Origin: CAZYFH01 sp964646815
GTDB lineage: Bacteria > Acidobacteriota > Vicinamibacteria > Vicinamibacterales > UBA8438
Reading direction: 5' to 3'
DNA length: 64,000 nt
Assembly (NCBI GenBank): GCA_964646815.1
Contig: CAZYFH010000020.1
Coordinates: 1-64,000 of the forward strand
The translations under genes were made by a program, and so were the position numbers. Numbering within the stretch: the stretch's first letter is position 1; the number at the start of each line of letters is the position of its first letter. The notes under the pieces are model-generated. The model worked only from the letters and a program-made list of their open reading frames with translations. It did no database searches and was not told where the DNA came from. Positions 1 to 9,194 of this stretch are shown here, in pieces.

Positions 1-1540
1 AGTCGAGCTGCTCGACCGGGACGAAGAGCTTGTCGCCGCCGGCGTACCGCAGCTCCACGAACTCGCGCGGGGTCTCGGTCAGGACCTGGCTGACGGCGAG
101 CTGCCGCAATCCCACGAACGCGCCGATGCCGTGTTCGACGTGGACGACCTGATCGCCGACCTTCAGGTCTCGGAAATCCGACAGAAATGAGCGGGTGATC
201 GACCGCTGCCGGCGGACTCGGTGCTCCTCCTCGAACAGATCCGTCTCGGCATAGATCTGAAGCGCGGCGTCCGGCAATCGGAACCCACGCGAGAGCGCGC
301 CGGTCACCACGAGCACGGCCGCCGTATGCGTGTCCGTCGCGCCATCGAGCGCCACGCCGACCAACCCGTCCTCGGCGAGCAGCTCGATGATCCGCTCGGC
401 TCGCCCATCGGTGGCCGCCACGAAGAGCTGCGTGTCGCCGCGCTCGCGGCCGCGACGCACCTCGGCGACCCAGTCGCTGAGCCGGCCCCGGAATTCGACA
501 GTCGGCTGACAGGCGATGTGGCGAGGCGCGGGATCGGTCACCGCCTGGACGTCTTCAATGCTGAGGGTATCGAGGACCGTCGCGCCCGCTAGCCACCTGT
601 GGATCCGATCGAGGTCGACGTGCATCGCCTCAGGCGAGGGCGCCACGTCCCCGCGCGCAACCGCGGCGCGGTGGCTGAGACGGAGCTGCTCGTCGACGTG
701 GGCACTTCGGGCCATCGTGTCAGCCGGTTCGGAGACGATGACGGTCGCGGATGTCCATGCCGCATAGTCGAGCAGCGTGGCGCTGCGGTCGAGCTCGTCG
801 TCCTCGGTGAACGTCTCAAACCGCTCCCGGAGCGGAAAGATGGTCATCTGGTCCATCGTTGCCATCGAACGCTGCGTCGCTGAGTCGAATCGGCGGAGCG
901 ATTCAATCGTATCGCCGGCAAACTCCACCCGAACGGGATGTGAGTCGCCGGCCGGGAACACGTCGACGATCCCGCCGCGGCTCCAGAATTGCCCGTGCGC
1001 GTCGACGGGGTCCGCGGGCGCGAAGCCGGCGTCCGCCAACCGATCGGCGAGCTCGGTCGGTGACATCGTGTGCGACGCGCGCAACTCGACGGTGGCCCGA
1101 CCCAGGCGATCGGGCGCGCTGACCCGCGGCGCGATCGCGGCGGACGAGGCGACGACGACCGCTGCGCTGCGCCGCGCCATCGCGGCCAAGGCGCGCGCGC
1201 GCGCGGAGGCCACGTCTAGGTGAGGGGCGATGCCGCGATAGGGATCGACCTCTGGCGAAGGGAACGGAAGGATGCGGCGCTGGACCTCGGCGGGCGCGAG
1301 CCCCTCGAGAGCGGCGGCGAAGAACCGACCGTCGGCGGTCATCCGCTCGACGTCGGCGTCGTGCGGCACGACCACCACGACCGGGGTCTGGGTCGCGACC
1401 GTGGCGACCACCAGCGCCTGCGCCGCCGGTGACAAGCCGCTGATCGATCCGGCTCCAGACGCACCAAACCCCAAACCGGCGCGGCTCGCCGCCGATTTCA
1501 GCAACGCCTGGAGAGTCAGCGAAGTCGTCGCAAACAACAC
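1..1540 (-). CDS. mfd: Transcription-repair coupling factor Mfd, N-terminal part (3' end beyond window)
   Basis: The open frame runs off the left edge, so only about the first 513 residues are visible. Mfd removes RNA polymerase stalled at DNA lesions and recruits UvrA. The visible part holds the UvrB-like N-terminal module (for example FPSPEVDPYRG near residue 97 and SRGGIVDVFPAG near 185). From about residue 458 it shows the start of the RNA-polymerase-interacting domain, with the family hallmark DLKVGDQVVHVEHGIG. The helicase part lies outside. An in-frame TAA at 1553-1555 limits the N-terminus; the first usable start after it is GTG at 1540, with TTG at 1537 as an alternative. The next gene upstream is mnmE-side chromosome only at distance; locally it follows wzt on the same strand. 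Confidence 0.93.
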   Translation of the reverse strand, partial: MLFATTSLTLQALLKSAASRAGLGFGASGAGSISGLSPAAQALVVATVATQTPVVVVVPHDADVERMTADGRFFAAALEGLAPAEVQRRILPFPSPEVDPYRGIAPHLDVASARARALAAMARRSAAVVVASSAAIAPRVSAPDRLGRATVELRASHTMSPTELADRLADAGFAPADPVDAHGQFWSRGGIVDVFPAGDSHPVRVEFAGDTIESLRRFDSATQRSMATMDQMTIFPLRERFETFTEDDELDRSATLLDYAAWTSATVIVSEPADTMARSAHVDEQLRLSHRAAVARGDVAPSPEAMHVDLDRIHRWLAGATVLDTLSIEDVQAVTDPAPRHIACQPTVEFRGRLSDWVAEVRRGRERGDTQLFVAATDGRAERIIELLAEDGLVGVALDGATDTHTAAVLVVTGALSRGFRLPDAALQIYAETDLFEEEHRVRRQRSITRSFLSDFRDLKVGDQVVHVEHGIGAFVGLRQLAVSQVLTETPREFVELRYAGGDKLFVPVEQLD

Positions 1541-1691
1541 GAACGAGCGGCCTTACGCTACGGAACCGTCGATACTAGCATGGGGCAGTGGCTGACGCGA
1601 AGAGCCCGTGGTCTCGCTGTCTTGACTGCCAGGAACGTGAATGAGTCACGCTTCGTTGAAGCCAGCAGGCGCGCACGGGACGAAGCTCCAT

Positions 1692-3026
1692 CTAGTTTTG
1701 GTCGCCCGACCTGCGCTCGAATCGGATGCCCTCGCTGAACGACCACGTGTGGCGGGGCCGATAAACCCCCACGTCCTTGGTGTGGGACTTCACGCGAAAG
1801 GTATAGAGCAGGCGATGGTAGTCGTACTGGACGCCGTCCCGTGTGTGTGCCGCGACGTCGAGCTTGTAGGTGCCCTCGACCAGCTCGAGGCTGGCGACGC
1901 GGAAGACCACTTCCCCGGACCCGGACATCTCCTCCGGCCGGAGCTCTTCGATGTCGGTGTTCGTCCCGTAGCAGCAGACGCCCTCCGCGTTGAAGATGCT
2001 GACCCCAAACACGAAATCGCTTACCGGCTCGGACGTGCTGACCGCCAGGCGGATGACCAGCGCGTCGCCGCTCTGATACACGTGCGCCGGTCCCGCCTCT
2101 CCTTCGAGCACGACCGCGTCAATGCGTACCGGGCCTGATCCCCAGCGGCCCGTCGCGGCAAGAAACATGTCGCCAGGCGGTTCTTCTGTCGTGACGGCCT
2201 GGTCAGTGAAGGTGCCCGACGCACGCGTGGCCTCGCGCACCTTGCGGTCGCCGGCAGCGAGCACCGCCTCCTCCACGTCCTGCACGTCCGTGGTGTAGGC
2301 GTGCACCACCCGGCGCGGATCGCCCTGGGCGCGGATCCGACCGGCATCGAGCCAGACGGCGGTATCGCAGAACCGCTGGACCATGGCGAGACCGTGGGTC
2401 ACCAGCAGGATCGTCTTTCCACGCCGCTTGAACTCGGCGAACTTATCGAGGCACTTGAGGCTGAATCCCTCGTCGCCCACCGCGAGTACCTCGTCAACCA
2501 GGAGGACGTCGGGATCGACGTGGACCGCAACCGCGAAGCCGAGTCGCATGTACATCCCGGACGAGTAGGTCTTGACCGGTGCGTCGATGAACGCCTCGAG
2601 TTCCGCGAACGCCACGATCTCGTCGAACCGGCGCGCGATCTCCCGCTTCGTCAGTCCGAGCATCACGCCGTTGATGAACACGTTCTCGCGGCCCGAGATC
2701 TCTGGGTGGAACCCGGCCCCGAGCTCGATCAGCGCCGAGATCCGGCCCTTGACCGCGATCTCGCCCTCCGTCGGCTTGGTGATCCCGGCGATCAGCTTGA
2801 GGAGCGTGCTCTTCCCGGATCCATTGGGTCCGATGACACCAAGCGTGGTGCCGGCCGGCACCTCGAGTGAGACGCCGCTGAGCGCGTGAAACACCTCCTC
2901 GGGATTGAGCTCGCTGGCGAGACTCCCCCTGAGCAAGGCGCTCTTGAGCGTCGAGAACTGACGCCGATAGGCGTAGCGCCGGTAGAGCTTGGTGACGTCC
3001 CGAGCCACGATGGCAGCGTCGCTCAC
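1692..3026 (-). CDS. wzt: Polysaccharide/O-antigen ABC exporter ATP-binding protein (Wzt-like) with C-terminal carbohydrate-binding domain
   Basis: This is the nucleotide-binding subunit of an ABC-2 exporter for O-antigen or a similar lipid-linked polysaccharide. It has Walker A GPNGSGKS at about residues 66-73, signature YSSGMYMRL at 154-162 and Walker B VLLVDE at 174-179. A beta-rich C-terminal extension (about 300-440) resembles the Wzt domain that recognises the capped glycan end. The start is GTG at 3026, which overlaps the wzm stop by four bases (GTGA) and sits behind a GAGGAA ribosome site inside wzm; the frame is open further upstream but that part is a shadow of wzm. Pairing with the permease is certain; the exported sugar is unknown because no glycosyltransferase genes are in view. 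Confidence 0.9.
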   Translation of the reverse strand: MSDAAIVARDVTKLYRRYAYRRQFSTLKSALLRGSLASELNPEEVFHALSGVSLEVPAGTTLGVIGPNGSGKSTLLKLIAGITKPTEGEIAVKGRISALIELGAGFHPEISGRENVFINGVMLGLTKREIARRFDEIVAFAELEAFIDAPVKTYSSGMYMRLGFAVAVHVDPDVLLVDEVLAVGDEGFSLKCLDKFAEFKRRGKTILLVTHGLAMVQRFCDTAVWLDAGRIRAQGDPRRVVHAYTTDVQDVEEAVLAAGDRKVREATRASGTFTDQAVTTEEPPGDMFLAATGRWGSGPVRIDAVVLEGEAGPAHVYQSGDALVIRLAVSTSEPVSDFVFGVSIFNAEGVCCYGTNTDIEELRPEEMSGSGEVVFRVASLELVEGTYKLDVAAHTRDGVQYDYHRLLYTFRVKSHTKDVGVYRPRHTWSFSEGIRFERRSGDQN

Positions 3027-3850
3027 ACTTCCTCCGCGAACGTGTCTCTGAGCCGGTCGAACAACGCGTAGCCGGCCAGGAACACCATCACGGACCCCAC
3101 AGCCAGCGCAAGCAGGAACCTCCAGTGCCCGTAAGGTCCGTCGTAGAACAGGATCTCCTGATACGAGATCGCGAGGTGCGCGAACGGGTTGAGATCCATC
3201 AGCACCTTGCCGAGCGGCGGCAAGCCGCCGATCTCGGGCCCTCGCTCCGCGACCAGCGACATCGGGTACAGGATGGGGGTCGCGAAGAACCAAAACGTCA
3301 GGACGTTGGCCAGCAGGTCCTTGATATCGCGGAAGTGCACCGTGAGCGCGGCGAGGATCAAGCCGAGACCCAACATCAACACAAACTGCACGGCCATCAC
3401 GGCCGGAAGCCAGATCACTTCGAGCACCCCGGGGGCACTGGGCGCGAAGAAGACGAGACCCGCGACCAGGATCGGCAGCGCGAGCAGGAAGTGGATCATG
3501 TTGGAAATCACCGCGACGACCGGCAGGATTTCGGCCGGGAACAGCACTTTCTTGATCAGGTTGCCGTTAGCCAGCAGTGAGTTCCCGGCCTCGGTGAGCC
3601 CGGACGAGAACCAGGTCCAGGGAAGCAGCCCGCAGAACAGGAACAAAGCGTATGGCTCAATGTCGACCGGCCGGAATCCCGCGAGCACGACCGAGAAGAC
3701 GAACGTGTAGACCAGGAGCAACAGCAACGGGTTAGCGAACGACCAGAAGAACCCGAGCACCGAGCCGCGGTAGCGTGCCTTGAGCTCACGCGCCACAAGG
3801 GTCTGGATCAGGCTGCGATACCGCAGCAGCCGCCCCAGGTTAGCCAGCAT
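3023..3850 (-). CDS. wzm: ABC-2 type polysaccharide export permease (Wzm-like)
   Basis: A 275-residue integral membrane protein of the ABC-2 family with six hydrophobic segments. The family-typical N-terminus has a basic amphipathic stretch (ELKARYRGSVLGFFW, about residues 22-36) leading into the first transmembrane helix. The conserved LTVHFRDIKDLLANVL region lies about two thirds along. It forms the channel for which the downstream Wzt-like subunit supplies ATP hydrolysis; the two genes overlap by four bases, which implies translational coupling. Its start (ATG 3850) overlaps the end of the upstream phosphatase gene by 11 bases, so all three may be one transcript. Confidence 0.92.
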   Translation of the reverse strand: MLANLGRLLRYRSLIQTLVARELKARYRGSVLGFFWSFANPLLLLLVYTFVFSVVLAGFRPVDIEPYALFLFCGLLPWTWFSSGLTEAGNSLLANGNLIKKVLFPAEILPVVAVISNMIHFLLALPILVAGLVFFAPSAPGVLEVIWLPAVMAVQFVLMLGLGLILAALTVHFRDIKDLLANVLTFWFFATPILYPMSLVAERGPEIGGLPPLGKVLMDLNPFAHLAISYQEILFYDGPYGHWRFLLALAVGSVMVFLAGYALFDRLRDTFAEEV

Positions 3851-4607
3851 CGATGCCGATCACCACCACGGTGACGTTATCCGGCCCACCCGCATCGTTC
3901 ACCCGTCGGACCAGCTCCTCGCACCGCGCGTCAAGCGCGGCGGCGCCCCGAAGCACGCTGTCGATCTCCTCATCCCCCAGCACCGACGTCAGCCCGTCCG
4001 AGCAGAGCATGAGCCGATCGCCAGCGGCGAGCTCCACCGCGGTCACGTCGACGTCGAGGGGATCGGTCCCCGACAGCGCGCGCGTCACGATGTTCCGCCA
4101 GGGATGATCACGTGCGGCCGCCGCGGAGAGCATCCCGGCGAGCTTTTGCTCTTCCACCCACGAGTGATCACGCGTGAGTTGGGTGAACTCGGAAGCTCGT
4201 TGAAGATAGGCCCGGCTGTCGCCTACGTGCGAGACGGCTGCCCGGTCGCCGCTCACCAACGCCGCGACCGCCGTCGTCGCCATGCCGCGCAGCTCCTCCG
4301 AGCCTTCCGCGCGCTCTGCGATCCGGCGGTTCGCCAGGGTGAGACCGGCGCTCAGTCGGTTCCCGTCCCGTCCCACGGCAGGGTCGATTGGTATCGGCCA
4401 CGCATCCTGCGGCCCCACGGCCACGGTCGCTTCGATGAACCGCTCGACCTCGTCGACGGCGAGCCGTGACGCGACCTCGCCCGCCACATGACCACCCATA
4501 CCGTCGGCCACGATGAACAGCCCAAGGTCGTCTCGGGCGCAGTAGCTGTCCTCGTTCGTGGCACGACGACGGCCGGGATCCGAACGCGCAGCCCAGGTGA
4601 GGTGCAT
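3840..4607 (-). CDS. PP2C-family Ser/Thr protein phosphatase
   Basis: A 255-residue bacterial PP2C/Stp-type phosphatase that dephosphorylates Ser/Thr-phosphoproteins using two metal ions. Motifs are complete: RSDPGRRRATNEDS near the N-terminus, the metal-binding VADGMGGHVAGEVAS, VSHVGDSRAYL, LCSDGL and the C-terminal GGPDNVTVVVI. There is no membrane segment, so it is cytoplasmic. It usually pairs with a Hanks-type kinase, but none is visible here. It lies between atpC (75-bp gap) and wzm (11-bp overlap). The overlap suggests co-expression with the exporter, and regulation of export by phosphorylation is only a possibility. Confidence 0.9.
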   Translation of the reverse strand: MHLTWAARSDPGRRRATNEDSYCARDDLGLFIVADGMGGHVAGEVASRLAVDEVERFIEATVAVGPQDAWPIPIDPAVGRDGNRLSAGLTLANRRIAERAEGSEELRGMATTAVAALVSGDRAAVSHVGDSRAYLQRASEFTQLTRDHSWVEEQKLAGMLSAAAARDHPWRNIVTRALSGTDPLDVDVTAVELAAGDRLMLCSDGLTSVLGDEEIDSVLRGAAALDARCEELVRRVNDAGGPDNVTVVVIGIDAG

Positions 4608-4682
4608 GACACCACGATCAACGTTGGGTGGTGGCCAAGCCGAACGCGGGGGTCCACGGGTGGACGCCGAGCGCCCGTGGTG

Positions 4683-5117
4683 TCACAGCCCGGCGGAGCC
4701 CCGCACCCGGGCCTTCGAGGCCACCTGCAGCCGTATCATCGATTTCATTAACGCGATGCGAGCGCGCTCATAATCGAGCGCGACCGCCGGCGTGGCTATT
4801 CGTTCACGCGCTCGCTCGACGGCCTTCTCGGCGCGTGCCACATCGATCTCCTCGGCGCGCTCGGCAATCTGGGCGAGGATGCGGACGCGGTCGGGCAGGA
4901 CTTCGGCGAACCCGAACGCGACCGACACAAACGTGCTCTCGTCTCCGTTGCGGTACCAGAGCTCGCCCACCCGGAGCGCCACGAGCAGCGGCGTGTGCCC
5001 GGGGAGGACCCCGAGATACCCGTCCGCCCCAGGGATCTCGACCTCGTCTACCGTCTCATGAACTACCGAATGATCAGGAGTGACTATCTCAAGCGCGAGG
5101 TGTGACGGGAGGGCCAT
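4683..5117 (-). CDS. atpC: F1Fo-ATP synthase epsilon subunit
   Basis: A 144-residue epsilon subunit of the F1 sector. The N-terminal beta-sandwich carries the family pattern EIVTPDHSVVHETVDEVEIP and GADGYLGVLPGHTPLL (residues about 10-45). The C-terminal helical hairpin (about 85-135), with RAEEIDVARAEKAVERARER, is the part that can inhibit ATP hydrolysis. It is the last gene of the leftward atpH-A-G-D-C set and starts 24 bp after atpD. Confidence 0.94.
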   Translation of the reverse strand: MALPSHLALEIVTPDHSVVHETVDEVEIPGADGYLGVLPGHTPLLVALRVGELWYRNGDESTFVSVAFGFAEVLPDRVRILAQIAERAEEIDVARAEKAVERARERIATPAVALDYERARIALMKSMIRLQVASKARVRGSAGL

Positions 5118-5140
5118 GGTCGTCTCCGATCGGGCTGCAC

Positions 5141-6592
5141 CTATGCAGTCGCCCCCGCCGTCTCAGCGGCGGCGACAGCTTCCTCGATGGTACCGACCAT
5201 AGAGAACGCCTGCTCGGGCAAATCGTCGTGCTTGCCGTCGACGATCTCCTTGAATCCTCGGATGCTGTCGGCAATCGACACGTATCGTCCTTCCTTGCCG
5301 GTGAATTGCTCGGCCACAAAGAACGGTTGCGAGAGAAACTTCTGGACCCTGCGCGCGCGCGACACCGCCAGCTTGTCGTCCTCGGTGAGCTCGTCGATCC
5401 CGAGAATCGCGATGATGTCCTGGAGGTCTTTGTATCGCTGCAGGACCTGCTTGACCTCGCGCGCGACGTTGTAGTGCTCCTCACCGATCACCCGCGGGTC
5501 GAGGATCCGCGACGAGGACGCCAGGGGGTCGACCGCGGGGTAGATCCCAATCTCGACGAGCGCGCGAGAGAGGGTGGTCGTGGCATCGAGGTGCGCGAAC
5601 GCGGTGGCCGGCGCTGGGTCGGTGTAGTCATCGGCCGGCACGTAAATCGCCTGCACGGAGGTGATCGACCCTTTCTTGGTCGACGTGATGCGTTCCTGTA
5701 GCTCGCCCATCTCCGTGAGCAACGTCGGCTGATAGCCGACCGCCGACGGCATCCGGCCAAGCAGGGCCGACACCTCCGAGCCTGCCTGGGTGAACCGGAA
5801 GATGTTGTCGATGAACAGGAGCACGTCCTTGCCCTCGGCGTCGCGAAAGTACTCGGCAACGGTAAGGGCGCTCAGCGCGACGCGAAGTCGCGCGCCGGGC
5901 GGTTCCGTCATCTGGCCGTAGACGAGCGCCCCGCGCGACTTCGCTTGATCCTCGAGGTTGACGACGCCGCTTTCCTGCATCTCGATCCAGAGGTCGTTCC
6001 CCTCACGCGTGCGCTCGCCGACACCGCCGAACACCGAGACGCCCCCGTGCTTCGTGGCGATGTTGTGGATCAGCTCCTGGATGATGACGGTCTTCCCGAC
6101 GCCGGCGCCGCCGAACAGTCCGATCTTCCCACCACGCAGATATGGCTCGAGCAAGTCGATGACCTTGATGCCGGTCTCGAACATCTGCAGCTCAGTCGAC
6201 TGGTCCTCCAGGGAGGGCGCTGGACGGTGTATCGGCCAGCGCTGCTCCGTTTCGATCGGTCGATCCGGGAAGTCCACCGGCTCCCCGAGCACGTTCATGA
6301 CGCGCCCGAGCGTCTTCGGCCCAACGGGCATCGAGATCGGGCCGCCCGTGTCGACGGCGGGCATTCCACGTTGCAACCCGTCGGTTGGCTTCATCGCGAC
6401 CGTGCGGACACGACTCTCCCCGAGGTGCTGCTCGACCTCGACAATGACGTCGAGCGCCTCCGCGCCTTCGCCGCCCGTGATCCGGATCGCGTTGTGAATC
6501 GGCGGCAGACGACCGCCCTCGAACTCGACGTCGACCACCGGTCCGATCACTTGGACGATCTTGCCGCTCTTCTCGCCGCCTGTGTCTGCCAT
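5141..6592 (-). CDS. atpD: F1Fo-ATP synthase beta subunit
   Basis: The catalytic beta subunit (483 residues) makes ATP from ADP and phosphate in the F1 head. Walker A GGAGVGKT sits at residues 161-168, the catalytic-Glu segment is GERTREGNDL, Walker B is DVLLFIDNIFRFTQAG, and the DELSEED-region equivalent is GIDELTEDDK. Length and motif order are normal for the family. It lies between atpG (105-bp gap) and atpC. Confidence 0.97.
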   Translation of the reverse strand: MADTGGEKSGKIVQVIGPVVDVEFEGGRLPPIHNAIRITGGEGAEALDVIVEVEQHLGESRVRTVAMKPTDGLQRGMPAVDTGGPISMPVGPKTLGRVMNVLGEPVDFPDRPIETEQRWPIHRPAPSLEDQSTELQMFETGIKVIDLLEPYLRGGKIGLFGGAGVGKTVIIQELIHNIATKHGGVSVFGGVGERTREGNDLWIEMQESGVVNLEDQAKSRGALVYGQMTEPPGARLRVALSALTVAEYFRDAEGKDVLLFIDNIFRFTQAGSEVSALLGRMPSAVGYQPTLLTEMGELQERITSTKKGSITSVQAIYVPADDYTDPAPATAFAHLDATTTLSRALVEIGIYPAVDPLASSSRILDPRVIGEEHYNVAREVKQVLQRYKDLQDIIAILGIDELTEDDKLAVSRARRVQKFLSQPFFVAEQFTGKEGRYVSIADSIRGFKEIVDGKHDDLPEQAFSMVGTIEEAVAAAETAGATA

Positions 6593-6697
6593 CGTCTTCC
6601 TCTAGCTACCCTGTCTGACGTTCAATGGGCGCATCAGCGAATCGTGCGTCTTCCGTGCCTGAGGACAGAAGACCTGGGACGTAAGACAAGGGGGGGC

Positions 6698-7567
6698 TCA
6701 CAGCGCCTCTGCCCCCGACACCACCTCGATCAACTCTCGCGTGATCGTCGCCTGGCGCACCTTGTTCATGTAGAGCGTCAACCCGTCGATCATCTCCCCC
6801 GCGTTGCGCGTCGCCGCGTCCATGGCGGTCATGCGTGCGGCGTGCTCGGCCGCCGCCGACTCGAGCAGCGCACGGAAGCATTGCGTCTCGACGTGCCGCG
6901 GCAGCAGGCTGTCGAAGATCTCAGCTGCACTTGGCTCGAACAGATAGTCCGCCAGCGGCGCGTCCGTGTCGTCGGCGTCGGCTAACTCCAACTTGGGGAT
7001 CGGGAGGAGCCGCTCCACCACGATCTGTTGCTGAATGGTGCTCTTGAACTCGTTGTAGAGGATCGAAACACTGGATGACGCGCCAGTGACGTACTGGTCC
7101 ACAGCCAAGCGTGCCATCGCTTGCGCGTGGGTGTAGCGAAGGTCGTTGAACAGGTTGACTTCCTCGAACCGGACGTCGACGCCGCGTCGAACGAAGAAAT
7201 CACGTCCCTTCCGACCAACAAGCCCCATCGCCACCGCTCGATCGGCGTCCCGGACAAAGCCCGCCGTCCGGCGAAGGATACCGGAGTTGAAGCTGCCGCA
7301 CAGGCCCTTGTCGGCGGTCACCACGAACAGCAGCGCCGGTGCCTCCGGGCTCGCCGGCGGCGCCAGCAGGGGGTGCGCCGAGGGATCGATTCGCGTCGCG
7401 AGATCGTTCAGCACGCGCAACATGAGTCGCGCGAAGGGTCGCGCACCCATCATGCGATCCTGCGCCTTGCGCAGCTTCGCCGCCGAGACGGTTTTCATCG
7501 CCTTCGTGATCTGCTGCGTCGACTTAACCGCGCGGATCCGCCGGCGCAAATCGAGGAGTGACGGCAT
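6698..7567 (-). CDS. atpG: F1Fo-ATP synthase gamma subunit
   Basis: The rotor-shaft subunit gamma (289 residues). Both coiled-coil ends are clear: an N-terminal helix with LRRRIRAVKSTQQITKAMK and a C-terminal helix with RNAGEMIDGLTLYMNKVRQ and TRELIEVVSGAEAL. The Rossmann-like middle contains FVVTADKGLCGSFN. Length is typical. It stands 83 bp after atpA and 105 bp before atpD in the same orientation. Confidence 0.96.
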   Translation of the reverse strand: MPSLLDLRRRIRAVKSTQQITKAMKTVSAAKLRKAQDRMMGARPFARLMLRVLNDLATRIDPSAHPLLAPPASPEAPALLFVVTADKGLCGSFNSGILRRTAGFVRDADRAVAMGLVGRKGRDFFVRRGVDVRFEEVNLFNDLRYTHAQAMARLAVDQYVTGASSSVSILYNEFKSTIQQQIVVERLLPIPKLELADADDTDAPLADYLFEPSAAEIFDSLLPRHVETQCFRALLESAAAEHAARMTAMDAATRNAGEMIDGLTLYMNKVRQATITRELIEVVSGAEAL

Positions 7568-7650
7568 GGGCTACGCGCGGTGCTCCGGGTTCCGGGTCCG
7601 AGACTCCATGTTCCGGATTCGCGGCGCGTGGCGCCCAGTGCGCGATGCGC

Positions 7651-9180
7651 TCACGCGGCCTGCCCTTTGCGCGTGGCCTTGAACTGCTCGGTGAACTCGG
7701 CGAGGGCGGCAGCCAGATCCGCCTTGAGCTGATCGTCAATCTTCTTCTGCTGGGCCAGCCGGGCGACGAGCTCGGCGTGTCGGGCGTCCATGAACTGGTA
7801 GAGATCCCGCTCGAAGGCTGCGACGTCGGTTACCGCGATCCCGTCGAGGAACCCGTTCGTCCCGGCAAACAGCACGAGGACCTGCCGTTCGACGGAGAGC
7901 GGTTGATACTGGTCCTGCTTCAGCACCTCGGTGAGCCGCTCACCGAGACTCAGCTGCGCCTGAGTGGCCTTGTCGAGATCGCTGCCGAACTGCGAGAACG
8001 CGGCCAGTTCCCTGTACGACGCCAAATCGAGCCGCAACGTGCCCGCCACCTGGCGCATGGCGCGCACCTGCGCCGAGCCACCGACGCGAGACACCGAGTT
8101 CCCGACGTTGATCGCCGGTCGGACACCCTGGTTGAACAGGTCGGATTCGAGAAAGATCTGCCCGTCCGTGATCGAGATGACGTTGGTCGGGATATAGGCC
8201 GACAGGTCGCCGGCCTGGGTCTCGATAACCGGGAGCGCCGTCAATGACCCGCCGCCCAGCTCGTCCTTCATCCTCGCGGCGCGCTCCAGGAGACGCGAGT
8301 GCAGGTAGAAGACATCGCCAGGATACGCCTCGCGGCCGGGTGGCCGGCGCAGCAGCAGAGAGATCTCGCGGTAGGCCTGAGCGTGCTTCGATAGGTCGTC
8401 ATAGACGCAGAGCGCGTGGCGCCCGTTGTCCCGGAAGTACTCGCCGATCGTGCAGGCACAGTACGGGCTGATATATAGCAGTGGCGCCGGGTCAGACGCC
8501 GTGGCAGCCACAACGATGCTGTACTCCATGGCGCCTTCGTCCTCGAGGGTCTTCACGACCTGCGCAACCGTAGACTGCTTCTGCCCGATCGCGTTGTAGA
8601 TGCAGACGACGTCGAGGCCTTTCTGATTAATGATCGTGTCGACCGCGACTGCGGTCTTGCCGGTCTGGCGGTCGCCGATCACCAACTCGCGCTGACCGCG
8701 ACCGATCGGGATCATCGCGTCGATCGCCTTCAACCCGGTCTGGAGCGGCTCCTTAACAGGCTGGCGGTCGACGACACCCGGCGCGATCCGCTCGATCGGA
8801 GAATGCTGTGTCGTGCTGATCGGGCCCTTGCCATCGATCGGCTGGCCCAGCGAGTTGACCACGCGCCCGAGCATCTCGTCACCCACCGGCACCGAGATGA
8901 TCCGGCCCGTCCGTTTGACCGTGTCGCCTTCCTTGATCTGGGTCGTGTCGCCAAGCAGCACAGCACCGACACTGTCCTCCTCCAGGTTGAGCGCGATGCC
9001 GAAGATGCCATGCGGGAACTCGAGCATTTCCGTCGCCATCGCGCGCTCGAGGCCATTCAGGCGGGCGATACCGTCACCGACCGATACCACCGTCCCGACC
9101 TCGGCGACGTCGATGTCGAGCGAATAGTCCCCCAGCTGGTTCTTGATGATCTTTGAGATTTCGTCTGCTTTGATGTTCAT
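7651..9180 (-). CDS. atpA: F1Fo-ATP synthase alpha subunit
   Basis: The non-catalytic nucleotide-binding alpha subunit (509 residues) of F1. Walker A GDRQTGKT is at residues 169-176. The N-terminal barrel holds GTVVSVGDGIARLNGLERAM, and the alpha-specific segment RPAINVGNSVSRVGGSAQ follows in the second half. It begins 14 bp after atpH, consistent with one transcription unit. Confidence 0.97.
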   Translation of the reverse strand: MNIKADEISKIIKNQLGDYSLDIDVAEVGTVVSVGDGIARLNGLERAMATEMLEFPHGIFGIALNLEEDSVGAVLLGDTTQIKEGDTVKRTGRIISVPVGDEMLGRVVNSLGQPIDGKGPISTTQHSPIERIAPGVVDRQPVKEPLQTGLKAIDAMIPIGRGQRELVIGDRQTGKTAVAVDTIINQKGLDVVCIYNAIGQKQSTVAQVVKTLEDEGAMEYSIVVAATASDPAPLLYISPYCACTIGEYFRDNGRHALCVYDDLSKHAQAYREISLLLRRPPGREAYPGDVFYLHSRLLERAARMKDELGGGSLTALPVIETQAGDLSAYIPTNVISITDGQIFLESDLFNQGVRPAINVGNSVSRVGGSAQVRAMRQVAGTLRLDLASYRELAAFSQFGSDLDKATQAQLSLGERLTEVLKQDQYQPLSVERQVLVLFAGTNGFLDGIAVTDVAAFERDLYQFMDARHAELVARLAQQKKIDDQLKADLAAALAEFTEQFKATRKGQAA

Positions 9181-9194
9181 CCTCGACTCTGCCT

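Noticed and set aside
5945..6985. 346-codon plus-strand frame across atpD and atpG
   Set aside because: Antisense to two unquestionable genes; His/Asp/Arg-rich composition typical of a shadow.
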